Shown: positions 9,496 to 18,098 of the stretch, one piece after another | Position numbering within the stretch: the stretch's first letter is position 1 | How the letters are laid out: every line of letters starts with the position of its first letter | The notes under the pieces: generated by a model | Told to the model about the DNA's origin: nothing | Database searches by the model: none | What the model saw: the letters and a program-made list of their open reading frames with translations, nothing else | Made by a program: the position numbers and the translations under genes | Assembly (NCBI RefSeq): GCF_042683665.1 | Contig: NZ_JBHUOO010000025.1 | DNA length: 64,000 nucleotides | DNA from: Leeuwenhoekiella polynyae | GTDB taxonomy: Bacteria > Bacteroidota > Bacteroidia > Flavobacteriales > Flavobacteriaceae | Reading direction: 5' to 3' (one strand)

Positions 9496-9541
9496 CCGAT
9501 TTGAATTATAATTACATTTCTTAATAATCTTCTTTCTGAAA

Positions 9542-10969
9542 TCAGCCTGCGACTTCAAGCCCCAGATCAGCTCCTTTTTTAAGCATAAATGCGTGAGCAG
9601 CTTCGTACTCATTAGGGATTTCACCTTCGAGAATTGCTTCTTTAATCGCTTCTTTAATAATTCCTATCTCACGGGAAGGCTTCAGATTGAAAGTCTCCAT
9701 AATTTCCTCTCCACTAACCGGCGGTTGAAAATTGCGTAAATGATCGCGTTCTTCAACTTCTCCAATTTTTTGACGAACCGTCTTAAAATTATTGTGATAC
9801 CTGCGGTATCTCTTAGGGTTTTTCGTCGTAATATCTGCCTCACAAAGCGTCATTAAATCTTCAAGATATTCTCCAGAATCAAATATTAACCTTCGCACTG
9901 CGCTATCTGTCACAAAATCCTCAGCGATAACGATAGGGCGTGAACTCATCAAAACCAATTTTTGAACGAATTTCATTTTTTCATTCAACGGCATTTTTAA
10001 CCTTTTGAAAAGTTTGAATACCATTTTAGAACCTTTAAACTCGTGCCCGTGGAATGTCCATCCTATTTTTTTATCAAAACGCTTAGTAGGAGCTTTACCA
10101 ATGTCGTGTAATAAAGCAGCCCAACGCAGCCAAAGATCTTCAGTGTTTTCTGAAATATTATCTACAACTTCAAGCGTGTGGTAAAAATTGTCTTTATGCT
10201 TCTGACCTTCTTTTTCTTCTATTCCTTTTAAAGCAGTAAGTTCCGGAAGAATGTACTTTAAAAGGCCTGTTTTTTCTAAAAGTAAAAATCCTTTTGACGG
10301 CTTTTTACTCAACATTATTTTGTTGAGTTCGTCTACAATGCGTTCATTCGTAATAATCTTGATGCGTTCTTTATTTTCAGAAATGGCGTCTAAAGATTTT
10401 CGCTCAATTGTAAAATCCAATTGCGTAGCAAAGCGTATTGCACGCATCATTCTTAAAGGGTCATCACTATAGGTGATATCAGGATTTAAAGGGGTTCTAA
10501 TAATCTCACGCTCTAAATCAACAAGACCGCTAAAGGGATCAACCAGATTTGCACGAGTAGCTTTGTTAAGACTTAGAGCCAAAGCATTAATAGTAAAATC
10601 TCTGCGGTTCTGATCGTCTTCCAGAGTGCCATCTTCTACTACCGGGTTGCGGCTGTTCTCATTGTAGGACTCTTTACGTGCACCTACAAATTCAATTTCG
10701 ATATCACCATCGCGCAGCATGGCAGTACCATAGGTTTTAAATACCTGAACTTTGGGTTTATGCGGAAGTAATGAAGCTACTTTTTGAGCAAGTTCAATAC
10801 CGCTTCCTACCGCAACAATATCAATGTCTTTAGCAGCACCTCTTTTAAGTAAAAAATCTCTAACATAACCCCCAATGACGTAGGTTTCAAGGTTTAATTC
10901 TTCCGAAGCCTGCGTGATTGTATCAAAGATTTTTGGCTTTAAAGCCTCCGGAAAATGGGGAACTGGCAT
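9542..10969 (-). CDS. CCA tRNA nucleotidyltransferase / poly(A)-polymerase-type enzyme with HD domain
   Basis: 475-aa enzyme that, by family, adds or repairs the 3'-CCA of tRNA from CTP and ATP. The nucleotidyltransferase head has 'GGYVRD' at 33-38, the metal-binding 'DID' at 48-50, and the 'EFVGARKESY', 'RRDFTINALA' and 'DPLRMMRAIRFA' motifs typical of class II enzymes. An HD phosphohydrolase domain follows ('WAALLHDIGKAP', 'GHEFKGSKM'), as in many bacterial CCA enzymes with phosphatase activity. It is upstream of the heme A synthase gene in the same direction, separated by 46 bp if the GTG start of that gene is correct. Confidence 0.93.
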   Translation of the reverse strand: MPVPHFPEALKPKIFDTITQASEELNLETYVIGGYVRDFLLKRGAAKDIDIVAVGSGIELAQKVASLLPHKPKVQVFKTYGTAMLRDGDIEIEFVGARKESYNENSRNPVVEDGTLEDDQNRRDFTINALALSLNKATRANLVDPFSGLVDLEREIIRTPLNPDITYSDDPLRMMRAIRFATQLDFTIERKSLDAISENKERIKIITNERIVDELNKIMLSKKPSKGFLLLEKTGLLKYILPELTALKGIEEKEGQKHKDNFYHTLEVVDNISENTEDLWLRWAALLHDIGKAPTKRFDKKIGWTFHGHEFKGSKMVFKLFKRLKMPLNEKMKFVQKLVLMSSRPIVIAEDFVTDSAVRRLIFDSGEYLEDLMTLCEADITTKNPKRYRRYHNNFKTVRQKIGEVEERDHLRNFQPPVSGEEIMETFNLKPSREIGIIKEAIKEAILEGEIPNEYEAAHAFMLKKGADLGLEVAG

Positions 10970-11064
10970 GTACTCTTATTTACTCGGTAATCGAGATTAA
11001 TATTTCAGGTCAAAACCCGAATTTAAATATTGACTAATACGATCTTTTGGAATTACCCTTAAGA

Positions 11065-11652
11065 CTATTTGCGTAAAACCTTAACCTGACCATCATTACT
11101 CAAGCGTATAATCGTAGAGGATTTGGTCGATTTATGTTTACGCTGCAAATTTACGATATAGTCTACTCCTTCCAAAATAGGTTGGCTTATTTCGGGGAAG
11201 CGCATAGGAGTTTTTTCTCCACTGATATTTGCCGAGGTAGAAACCAATGGTTTACCAAGTTTTCTTATCAGAGCCCGGCAGAATTCATCTTGCACAATGC
11301 GAATGCCTAAGGTATTGTCTTCAGCGATTAAATTTTCAGCAATTCGTATAGGATCGTCATAAATGATAGTGGTAGGCTGATCTGCGTACTTCAAAATATT
11401 ATAAGCAACCTCAGGGATTTCTTCAACAAATTGGTTGAGCATTTTCATATCGCTTACCAGACAAATGAGTGCTTTACTTTCCTTACGCTTTTTAAGCGTA
11501 AAAATTTTATCTATCGCCTCAGCATTAGTCGCATCACAGCCAATACCCCAAACTGTATCTGTAGGGTAAAGTAGGAGACCACCGCGTTTTAAAACAGCCA
11601 GGGACTCATTTACTTCATTAATTATATTCTGATCGTATCTTTTTTTTGCCAT
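11065..11652 (-). CDS. L-threonylcarbamoyladenylate synthase (TsaC/Sua5/YciO)
   Basis: 195-aa cytoplasmic enzyme making threonylcarbamoyl-AMP from Thr, bicarbonate and ATP for the t6A37 modification of ANN-decoding tRNAs. The YrdC domain covers nearly all of it: 'LLYPTDTVWGIGCDA' at 27-41, the KxR-type 'LKKRKESKALICLVSD' and 'PLVSTSANISGEKTP' near 135-149. It lacks the Sua5 C-terminal domain, so it is a short TsaC/YciO type; which of the two cannot be settled without a tree. A TAnnTTTG box lies just upstream. Confidence 0.92.
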   Translation of the reverse strand: MAKKRYDQNIINEVNESLAVLKRGGLLLYPTDTVWGIGCDATNAEAIDKIFTLKKRKESKALICLVSDMKMLNQFVEEIPEVAYNILKYADQPTTIIYDDPIRIAENLIAEDNTLGIRIVQDEFCRALIRKLGKPLVSTSANISGEKTPMRFPEISQPILEGVDYIVNLQRKHKSTKSSTIIRLSNDGQVKVLRK

Positions 11653-11674
11653 TTTACTTAAAGCTTAGAAGCTG

Positions 11675-11682
11675 CAAAGTTA
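11675..11682 (-). promoter_or_regulatory. TAnnTTTG -7 box for the TsaC-like gene
   Basis: TAACTTTG on the minus strand, 22 bp upstream of the ATG at 11652. No clear -33 element was seen. Confidence 0.5.
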
Positions 11683-11759
11683 TTCTTTAAAGATTGTTTT
11701 TAAAGCTTGTTGATCTCTTAATTCATACTTTAGCAAACCAGAAAACAATAATTTTAATT

Positions 11760-12533
11760 ATGACAGTTGCTTTAATAATACCTACTTATAATTGGTGCCA
11801 AGCATTAGAAGTGATTTTTTTAAGTGTATTGAATCAAAGTATTTTTCCTGATGAGATTTTAATAGCTGATGATGGCTCCGATAAGAATACTAAAAAAGTT
11901 GTAGAAGAGTTTCGGGAAAAATTTAAAAATAAAGTTTATCATATTTGGCAAGAGGATAAAGGTTTTAGAAAGTCTAAAATCCTTAATAAAGCTTTGGTTG
12001 CGACTTCTTGCGATTATATAATTCAAATAGATGGGGACTGTATCTTGCATCCAAATTTTATACAGGATCATATTAAATTTTCTGAACCAAATACATTTCT
12101 ATACGGGAGCAGAGTTAATATTCAAAAAAGTCAACTAAAGTCTATTTTTGAATCGAAGCAAGTTAAATTTTCTGCTTTTTCTAAAGGGATTAAAAAAAGA
12201 ACTAGAGCATTACATATACCTTTTTTAAGCTCAAGATACAGACCTTTACCTGACTTATCCTCTAAAATAAGAGGCTGTAATTTTTCGTATTGGCGAGAGG
12301 ATGCTTTGGCAATTAAAGGTTACGATGAATTTTATACGGGTTGGGGAAGAGAAGATTCTGATTTTGCAGCTCGACTTTTACATAATGGAATAATGAGTAA
12401 GCGGATACGATATGCGGGAATTATTTATCATATTTGGCACAGTGAAGCATCTAAAGACAATGTAGATCAGAATTCAGCTTATTTGAATGATGTATTAGAG
12501 GAGAAGCGTATATATCCGAAACAAGGAATTTAG
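11760..12533 (+). CDS. Family 2 glycosyltransferase
   Basis: 257-aa cytoplasmic or membrane-associated GT-A glycosyltransferase. 'ALIIPTYNWCQALEV' opens the nucleotide-sugar-binding fold, 'ILIADDGSD' follows, and 'IQIDGDC' near 89-95 gives the DxD-like metal site. The C-terminal 'GCNFSYWREDALAIKGYDE...GWGREDSDFA' is the galactosyltransferase-type acceptor half. I start at the ATG at 11760 because the 22 upstream residues, from a TTG, are not family-like. It resembles the protein at 15117-15941 and belongs to the surface-glycan cluster. It overlaps the convergent next gene by 4 bp. Confidence 0.9.
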   Translation: MTVALIIPTYNWCQALEVIFLSVLNQSIFPDEILIADDGSDKNTKKVVEEFREKFKNKVYHIWQEDKGFRKSKILNKALVATSCDYIIQIDGDCILHPNFIQDHIKFSEPNTFLYGSRVNIQKSQLKSIFESKQVKFSAFSKGIKKRTRALHIPFLSSRYRPLPDLSSKIRGCNFSYWREDALAIKGYDEFYTGWGREDSDFAARLLHNGIMSKRIRYAGIIYHIWHSEASKDNVDQNSAYLNDVLEEKRIYPKQGI

Positions 12534-13474
12534 CGCTTGAATATTTCTTTTATCCAAGAGTTAATTTCGTACTTCTTAATTATTTCTTCAGGCACAGGAT
12601 CATAACTGGAATTTATGAACTCTTTCAGTATGACTGGATTCTGCGGATCTACAACCAAAATATTTGAAGGATTATAAAAATCGTAAGTGACTATGTCTGG
12701 ATTGGTAGTGATTAATTTTTTATTATAACCAAGGGATTCCAATGCTCTAAAACTTAAGCCATTCTGGTCAGATCGTTGAATATCAAGTAAAGCTTTACTT
12801 TTTAAAAACCTTTTATGCACTTCAGAAATGCTCAGTTTTTGATTAATGAATGTGACTAAACTTGATTTTCTTTCTTTTTTTGAGAAAATCAAAAACTCAT
12901 ACTCAATATTATTTTGTGTCAAATTTTTAGCAATATTTTTGATGTCTGAAAATCTATTATCAAGGGAGGAGATATTGAAGACCTCAGTGTCTTTTGTATA
13001 ATTTTTACTTTTATCGACACAGCGAGGAATAAAGTTTGTCAAGAATGTATAACCTTGTTCTTTGCAATCTTTCTTTTCATAAGAAAATACTTCATCAAAA
13101 TATTTAAGTACAGGTTTTTGCCGCGGCATCTTAGCTAAACTATCAAAAAGAAATGTTTTATACCTGTTTGTAATTGATTTGAGAAAGCGATGTGTCTTTT
13201 TAGGCAAATATTGAGGATGAATAATTAGAATCTGATCAAAAGTATCATCTTTAAATTTATTTATAATAGCATTGTGTCTAAAGTCCATTTTTGCATTTCT
13301 ACCAAAGCCCTTCATTATAAAAGCAGAAAGGTGATGAGCTTTACTTTGATACTTGAAATTCAAGGGGGCTTGTCCTAGATAAAGGATTTCAGCATCTATG
13401 TTGTTTTGTAAAAGTACGGGTTTTATCAAATCAATATATCCGAAAATATAGCTAGATATAATTAAAACTTTCAT
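12530..13474 (-). CDS. Putative glycosyltransferase-like protein (CgeB-like)
   Basis: 314-aa protein without a sharp signature. The N-terminal 'MKVLIISSYIFGYIDLIKPVL' looks like a GT-B Rossmann start. The C-terminal half ('KSKALLDIQRSDQNGLSFRALESLGYNKKLITTN') resembles the donor-binding region of CgeB or family-1-like transferases, where such a segment holds the nucleotide-sugar ribose. It is located between two glycan genes, which supports a role in LPS or polysaccharide synthesis. The substrate cannot be inferred. It is convergent with the preceding glycosyltransferase (4-bp overlap) and divergent from the Kdo-kinase-like gene. Confidence 0.55.
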   Translation of the reverse strand: MKVLIISSYIFGYIDLIKPVLLQNNIDAEILYLGQAPLNFKYQSKAHHLSAFIMKGFGRNAKMDFRHNAIINKFKDDTFDQILIIHPQYLPKKTHRFLKSITNRYKTFLFDSLAKMPRQKPVLKYFDEVFSYEKKDCKEQGYTFLTNFIPRCVDKSKNYTKDTEVFNISSLDNRFSDIKNIAKNLTQNNIEYEFLIFSKKERKSSLVTFINQKLSISEVHKRFLKSKALLDIQRSDQNGLSFRALESLGYNKKLITTNPDIVTYDFYNPSNILVVDPQNPVILKEFINSSYDPVPEEIIKKYEINSWIKEIFKR

Positions 13475-13514
13475 ATAGAAGTTGATTGTTTAAAAATTCT
13501 AATAGTGATTTAGT

Positions 13515-13522
13515 TACTTTTG
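13515..13522 (+). promoter_or_regulatory. TAnnTTTG -7 box for the Kdo-kinase-like gene
   Basis: TACTTTTG is an exact match, 17 bp upstream of the ATG at 13540, so the leader would be about 15 nt. Confidence 0.55.
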
Positions 13523-13539
13523 CAATCTAAATTTTCTCA

Positions 13540-14298
13540 ATGAAAATCGTTGTTCACAAATCGGTTAAAAATAGTCTTTTAAAACTAAAGGAGTTTTTCT
13601 TCAGTTTTGAAAATATGGGAAGCATTCTAGCAGATGGAAACCGAAATCAAATTAAAGTTTTTGAATTAGAGGGTGAAAAAGTTACCATCAAGGCTTTTAA
13701 AGTTCCTAATCTGATAAATAAGATTGCGTATCAGTATTTTAGAAAATCTAAAGCGCAACGCTCCTATGAATATGCGTGCAAATTGCTTGAAAAAGGCATT
13801 TTGACTCCGTTTCCTTTAGGTTATGCCATAGAAAACAAAGGTTTACTTTTCGGTAAAAGTTTTTACGCGTGCACGTTGGTTGAAGCAGCTGCAACATACC
13901 GTACCCTGGTAAACGATGAAAACTACCCCGATAGATTAGAAATTCTCAGAGCATTTACACGCTTTACCTACGACATGCATCAAAAAGGAATTCACTTTTT
14001 AGATCATTCTCCGGGCAACACGCTTATTGTTAAAACTGCAGAAGGATATGATTTTTATTTGGTAGACCTAAATAGAATGGAGTTTAAAGAACTTGATTTT
14101 GAAACTCGAATCCAGAATTTTGCACGTTTGACTCCTAAAAAAGAAATGGTTGCAATTATGGCTGAAGAATACGCGCGTGTAGGGGGTTATGATACCATTA
14201 AAATTAAAAATGCGATGTGGACGGTAACACAAGATTTTCAAGAGTCTTTTAAGAAAAAACAAGAGTTGAAAAAGAAACTCAAATTCTGGAAAAAATAG
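13540..14298 (+). CDS. Lipopolysaccharide kinase (Kdo/WaaP, InaA) family protein
   Basis: 252-aa protein-kinase-fold enzyme predicted to phosphorylate Kdo or an inner-core sugar of LPS at the cytoplasmic face. Visible kinase landmarks are Lys51 in 'EKVTIKAFKVP' (ATP-binding lysine), the catalytic loop 'HFLDHSPGNTL' at 152-162 (a variant of HGDLxxxN with Asp155 and Asn160), and 'LVDLNRM' at 174-180 for the DFG-like metal site. The last ~20 residues are Lys-rich. It sits among glycosyltransferases, which fits LPS core assembly; the exact acceptor is unknown. Confidence 0.85.
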   Translation: MKIVVHKSVKNSLLKLKEFFFSFENMGSILADGNRNQIKVFELEGEKVTIKAFKVPNLINKIAYQYFRKSKAQRSYEYACKLLEKGILTPFPLGYAIENKGLLFGKSFYACTLVEAAATYRTLVNDENYPDRLEILRAFTRFTYDMHQKGIHFLDHSPGNTLIVKTAEGYDFYLVDLNRMEFKELDFETRIQNFARLTPKKEMVAIMAEEYARVGGYDTIKIKNAMWTVTQDFQESFKKKQELKKKLKFWKK

Positions 14299-14302
14299 CA
14301 CG

Positions 14303-15058
14303 CTACTTTTTAGATTTTCTTAAAATCCATAATTTAATATAGCGCATAACTACAGCATATGCCTGTAAATAGCTTATGGTAAAACCGGGCAGACCGTCTC
14401 TAAAACCTTGCTGCACCAAGTAATGTTTTATAAAACGCCAAGTAGGCTTAAAGAATAGGTGATAAGGTGTAATACGTCCGGTTTTATAATCGTAGTCCTG
14501 AGCCTGCCAATTCGCGTATCGGTTTAACTTAGCGATATATTGATCTACAGATATAAAGCTAAAATGCTCCAGTTTATGTTTTAAAAAGGCGAGATTACCT
14601 GAAGTCTCAATCTCCGCGTGAACCCTTTTATCTTCATACTGGCATTGATTTTTTTTGAAAAGTCTAATCACCTTATCATTCTGCCAGCCGCTGTAATTAA
14701 TATGCTGATTGACAAAATGATTTTTTCTGTACACCCAAAATCCGGTTATAGTTTCAGGTGGATTCTGAAGTATTTCTAGAATTTCTTCTTTTAATTCGAC
14801 AGTAACACGCTCATCGGCATCTAAAATAAAAACCCAATCGTATTTTGCTTGTGGAATTGCCCAATTTTTCTGAGAAGCTGAATATTCATAATCACGCTGA
14901 ATAATTGTTACCGGGTATCTCTTTGCTAATTGAATAGTTTCATCAGAACTAAAAGAGTCTACAATTAGTATTTCATCAGCAAATAAAACCGACTTTATCG
15001 CAGCTTCAATATGAAGCGCTTCGTTATAAGTAGGTATTATTACGGTGAGTTTTTTCAT
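14303..15058 (-). CDS. Family 2 glycosyltransferase (WaaE/KdtX-like)
   Basis: 251-aa GT-A glycosyltransferase. The N-terminal 'LTVIIPTYNEALHIEAAI', 'EILIVDSFSSDET' and the metal-site region 'FILDADERVT' near 75-84 are typical of the WaaE/KdtX group that adds beta-glucose to the LPS inner core. 'WVYRKNHFVNQHINYSGW' and 'DKRVHAEI' in the middle also fit this group. The C-terminus carries a hydrophobic patch and basic residues likely to touch the membrane. It is convergent with the Kdo-kinase-like gene, 4 bp away, and divergent from the next glycosyltransferase. Confidence 0.9.
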   Translation of the reverse strand: MKKLTVIIPTYNEALHIEAAIKSVLFADEILIVDSFSSDETIQLAKRYPVTIIQRDYEYSASQKNWAIPQAKYDWVFILDADERVTVELKEEILEILQNPPETITGFWVYRKNHFVNQHINYSGWQNDKVIRLFKKNQCQYEDKRVHAEIETSGNLAFLKHKLEHFSFISVDQYIAKLNRYANWQAQDYDYKTGRITPYHLFFKPTWRFIKHYLVQQGFRDGLPGFTISYLQAYAVVMRYIKLWILRKSKK

Positions 15059-15116
15059 AAAATGTTTAAAGCTAATTAAAATGTGGATTTAGTTAGAAAT
15101 TTCTTTTCTTTGATTT

Positions 15117-15941
15117 ATGATGGAGAAACCACAAATCGCAATTATTATAAGCACCTATAATGCCGTAGAATGGTTAAAAAAAACATTATGGGGTTACACA
15201 AAGCAGAGTTTTACAGATTTTGAATTGATTATTGCAGATGATGGGTCTGATTATCGGACAAAAGCTTTAATTAATAGCTTATCGTCGCTTTTTAAAAGAC
15301 CTATCGTACATGTATGGCATGAAGATAACGGGTTTCAAAAATCAGTAATATTAAATAAAGCATTATTAGTTTGCAAAGCAGATTATATCCTAATGTCTGA
15401 TGGTGATTGTATTCCAGAAAAGGATTTTGTTTTGACACATATCAAATATAGAAAACCTAATTATTTTCTCTCTGGAGGCTATTTTAAATTACCAATGGTA
15501 GTTTCTCAGGCCATCACAAGAGAAGATATTGATTCACAAAAATGTTTTGATATTAACTGGTTAAAATCGCAAGGTTTAAAAAGATCTTTAAAGAATAAGA
15601 AACTTTCAGCTAAAGGAATCCAATCTAACTTTCTTAACATGATTACTCCTACAAAAGCTAGCTGGAACGGACACAATGCTTCTGGTTGGAAAAGCGATAT
15701 ACTAGCTATAAATGGTTTTGATGAGCGTATGCAGTATGGAGGTCAGGATCGCGAATTGGGAGAACGTTTGAAAAATAAGGGAGTGCAGTCAAAACAAATA
15801 CGCTATTGTGCAATTTGTGTTCATCTTGATCATGCTCGTGGATATGTAAAAGAAGAAATGCTTAATAATAATGCCCGCATCAGAAAAGAAACAAGAATAA
15901 TGAAAAAGACTTATACTGATTATGGAATTGTCAAGAAATAG
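15117..15941 (+). CDS. Family 2 glycosyltransferase, galactosyltransferase-type
   Basis: 274-aa GT-A enzyme similar in layout to the one at 11760-12533: 'IAIIISTYNAVEWL' at the N-terminus, 'LIIADDGSD', the DxD-like 'MSDGDC' near 98-103 and the C-terminal 'GWKSDILAINGFDERM...GGQDRELGERL'. Two adjacent ATG codons occur (15117 and 15120), and either could serve. It probably extends an LPS core or O-glycan. The 3' end overlaps the convergent GT9 gene by 11 bp. Confidence 0.9.
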   Translation: MMEKPQIAIIISTYNAVEWLKKTLWGYTKQSFTDFELIIADDGSDYRTKALINSLSSLFKRPIVHVWHEDNGFQKSVILNKALLVCKADYILMSDGDCIPEKDFVLTHIKYRKPNYFLSGGYFKLPMVVSQAITREDIDSQKCFDINWLKSQGLKRSLKNKKLSAKGIQSNFLNMITPTKASWNGHNASGWKSDILAINGFDERMQYGGQDRELGERLKNKGVQSKQIRYCAICVHLDHARGYVKEEMLNNNARIRKETRIMKKTYTDYGIVKK

Positions 15942-16989
15942 TCTCTAAAAAATGTTTAAATTTTGAACTCAGTAATTGAGGTGTAAATATCTTATATAGA
16001 GCATCAACATTTGTTTTGATTTCTTTTGTTTTTTTTGATTGAAATAGTTCAGGTTTAAAATCTTTTATGTGTACAGAAAGGTTTTGATCATCACTAAATA
16101 AAGCCCAAGCTTCTTTTGATATCCACGGAGAAAAAATCGCAAAAGTAGATACGTTAAGGGCCTTAGCCATATTTACTGCGCCGCCTTCATTACCTATAAG
16201 CGCTTTGCAAAAGGATAAGACAGCGATGAATTTTCTTAAATCTTTAGCGTAAATTTCAGGGAAAATTTTGGCTCTTAACTCTGTAGAGCAATATTCTAAA
16301 AATTTATTAACTGATTCTTTTTGGTTGGGGATGTAATTCAGTAGTAATTGAGCTTCAGGGGCTTTTTTAACCATAGTTTCCAACAATTCCGCAAGATATT
16401 CTAAAGGATAGGTTTTAGTATCAGAACTACCCAGTAAGCCAATCATAAATATAGGTCTATTGAGGTCTAAATTAGATATAGTTAGAAAAGCTTTAGCCTC
16501 GTCAAGTTCCACTTGGCTAAGGTATATTTTTGGTTTAATACTTTCTTTAAAGGTTTCTGGAAAAAGTTCTAATAACTGCAACCTGTTTTCAATAGCTAAA
16601 CCAGCTTGTGTTTTTGGCTCTTTAAGTGGAGTAACGGTTTGCGAGTAAGCAAAACTAGTATACCATTTTTTGTAGCTTATGGTTTTTGTGTTACTACGCA
16701 AACAGATATAAGCAGTTCCTAATTTAGAGTATACATCTAGAATATGAGAGTATTTTTCATTTCTAATGCGGGATGCAAATGCATTAAGGCTAACCGGCTT
16801 GCCACTTGTATCAGTATTGTCAAAAATAAATTGATTTATAAACGGATTGTTTTTAACGACTGCAAGGGTATGCGGCTTAATAAGGTAGTGTAATTCAGCT
16901 TCAGGGTACTTTTGACGTATGGCCTTAAAAAGGATAGATGACGTTAGAACGTCACCTATCATCTTCTGTTGAATTACTAAAATTTTCAT
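15931..16989 (-). CDS. Family 9 glycosyltransferase (heptosyltransferase-like)
   Basis: 352-aa GT-B enzyme. 'ILVIQQKMIGDVLTSSILFKAIRQKYP' is the classical start of ADP-heptose:LPS heptosyltransferases, and 'ALIGNEGGAVNMAKALNVSTFAIFSP' near 260-285 is the donor-binding motif. The second half is moderately divergent, so the sugar may not be heptose. It is downstream of dapD in the same direction with a 12-bp gap, so it is likely read from the dapD promoter. It belongs by function to the glycan cluster at 11760-16989. Confidence 0.9.
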   Translation of the reverse strand: MKILVIQQKMIGDVLTSSILFKAIRQKYPEAELHYLIKPHTLAVVKNNPFINQFIFDNTDTSGKPVSLNAFASRIRNEKYSHILDVYSKLGTAYICLRSNTKTISYKKWYTSFAYSQTVTPLKEPKTQAGLAIENRLQLLELFPETFKESIKPKIYLSQVELDEAKAFLTISNLDLNRPIFMIGLLGSSDTKTYPLEYLAELLETMVKKAPEAQLLLNYIPNQKESVNKFLEYCSTELRAKIFPEIYAKDLRKFIAVLSFCKALIGNEGGAVNMAKALNVSTFAIFSPWISKEAWALFSDDQNLSVHIKDFKPELFQSKKTKEIKTNVDALYKIFTPQLLSSKFKHFLETIS

Positions 16990-17001
16990 ATTCTGTAAAT
17001 G

Positions 17002-17817
17002 CTATACTGCAACATCGTACTCACGAAGCGCGTCGTTAAGCGATGTTTTCTTGTTTGTACTTTCTTTACGAGTACCTATGATTAATGCACAAGGAACATT
17101 GTATTCTCCGGCTGCAAATTTCTTAGTATAACTGCCAGGAATTACTACAGAGCGGGGAGGTACGATTCCCTTCATTTCTTTAGGTTCATCACCAGTTACA
17201 TCTATGATTTTAGTAGATGCAGTAAGTACCACATTTGCTCCTAAAACGGCTTCTTTACCTACGCGTACCCCTTCTACAACGATACAACGAGAACCAACAA
17301 AAGCATTATCTTCAATAATTACCGGCGCTGCTTGCAGAGGTTCTAAAACACCACCAATTCCTACACCACCACTTAAGTGAACATTTTTACCTATTTGTGC
17401 ACAACTCCCCACAGTTGCCCAAGTGTCTACCATAGTACCTTCATCTACATAAGCACCTATGTTTACATAGCTTGGCATCAGGATAACACCTTTAGATATA
17501 AAAGCTCCATGGCGCGCCACAGCGTGAGGTACAACACGTATTCCTTTATCTTGATAACCTGTTTTAAGAGGCATTTTATCGTGGTACTCAAAAATACCAA
17601 CTTCTAATTTTTCCATCTTTTGAATAGGAAAATACAGAACAACTGCTTTTTTCACCCATTCGTTAACCTGCCAGTTATCTCCTTTAGGTTCTGCAACGCG
17701 CAGCGTACCACCATCTATAAGTTCTATAACTTCACGTATAGCATCTTGAGTTACTTTATCAGAAAGTAGGGAGCGATCTTCCCAGGCTGCTTCGATAAGA
17801 TTTTTTACTTGTTGCAT
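17002..17817 (-). CDS. dapD: 2,3,4,5-tetrahydropyridine-2,6-dicarboxylate N-succinyltransferase
   Basis: 271-aa trimeric cytosolic enzyme of the succinylase branch of lysine and diaminopimelate synthesis; it transfers succinyl from succinyl-CoA to tetrahydrodipicolinate. An alpha-helical N-terminal part is followed by a left-handed beta-helix of hexapeptide repeats ('GAFISKGVILMPSYVNIGAYVDEGTMVDTWATVGSCAQIG') and the conserved 'GGVGIGGVLEPLQAAPVIIEDN'. Length and motifs are normal. A well-formed promoter lies upstream and the GT9 gene follows. Confidence 0.97.
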   Translation of the reverse strand: MQQVKNLIEAAWEDRSLLSDKVTQDAIREVIELIDGGTLRVAEPKGDNWQVNEWVKKAVVLYFPIQKMEKLEVGIFEYHDKMPLKTGYQDKGIRVVPHAVARHGAFISKGVILMPSYVNIGAYVDEGTMVDTWATVGSCAQIGKNVHLSGGVGIGGVLEPLQAAPVIIEDNAFVGSRCIVVEGVRVGKEAVLGANVVLTASTKIIDVTGDEPKEMKGIVPPRSVVIPGSYTKKFAAGEYNVPCALIIGTRKESTNKKTSLNDALREYDVAV

Positions 17818-17860
17818 TTTTAAACTTGTTTTTAGTTGATTAGTTCAATTTTTGCGGCTT

Positions 17861-17892
17861 CAAATATAGCCTAGCTAATTTTAAAAAACCAA
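17861..17892 (-). promoter_or_regulatory. dapD promoter (-33 TTG, -7 TAnnTTTG)
   Basis: On the minus strand TTG (17890-17892) is followed 21 bp later by TATATTTG (17861-17868), matching the Bacteroidota -33/-7 arrangement. The leader to the ATG at 17817 would be about 40 nt. Confidence 0.6.
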
Positions 17893-18078
17893 GATACAGG
17901 TATTTGTTTTCCTTATTAGAGTAGGATTAAACGTTATGCCAGGAGATAGGGAGTTTCAATAAAGAATCCACATTGCAGGTGAATTTATTTCCCTTAAAGC
18001 CTGTGTTTTTATTTTAGACTGAAGACTTGATAATCGAGTAAAAGGAATATCAGGTGTTTAAATTCCCTTTGAATGCCT

Positions 18079-18086
18079 TATTTTTG
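18079..18086 (+). promoter_or_regulatory. TAnnTTTG -7 box for ruvX
   Basis: TATTTTTG lies 12 bp upstream of the ATG at 18099. This placement supports that ATG over the longer frame that opens at 18054, because transcription would begin downstream of the latter. Confidence 0.55.
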
Positions 18087-18098
18087 CCAAAAAATAAA

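Noticed and set aside
11065..17817. Genomic island covering the glycan cluster
   Set aside because: No integrase, attachment repeats or tRNA end was seen, and codon use looked like the neighbours by eye.
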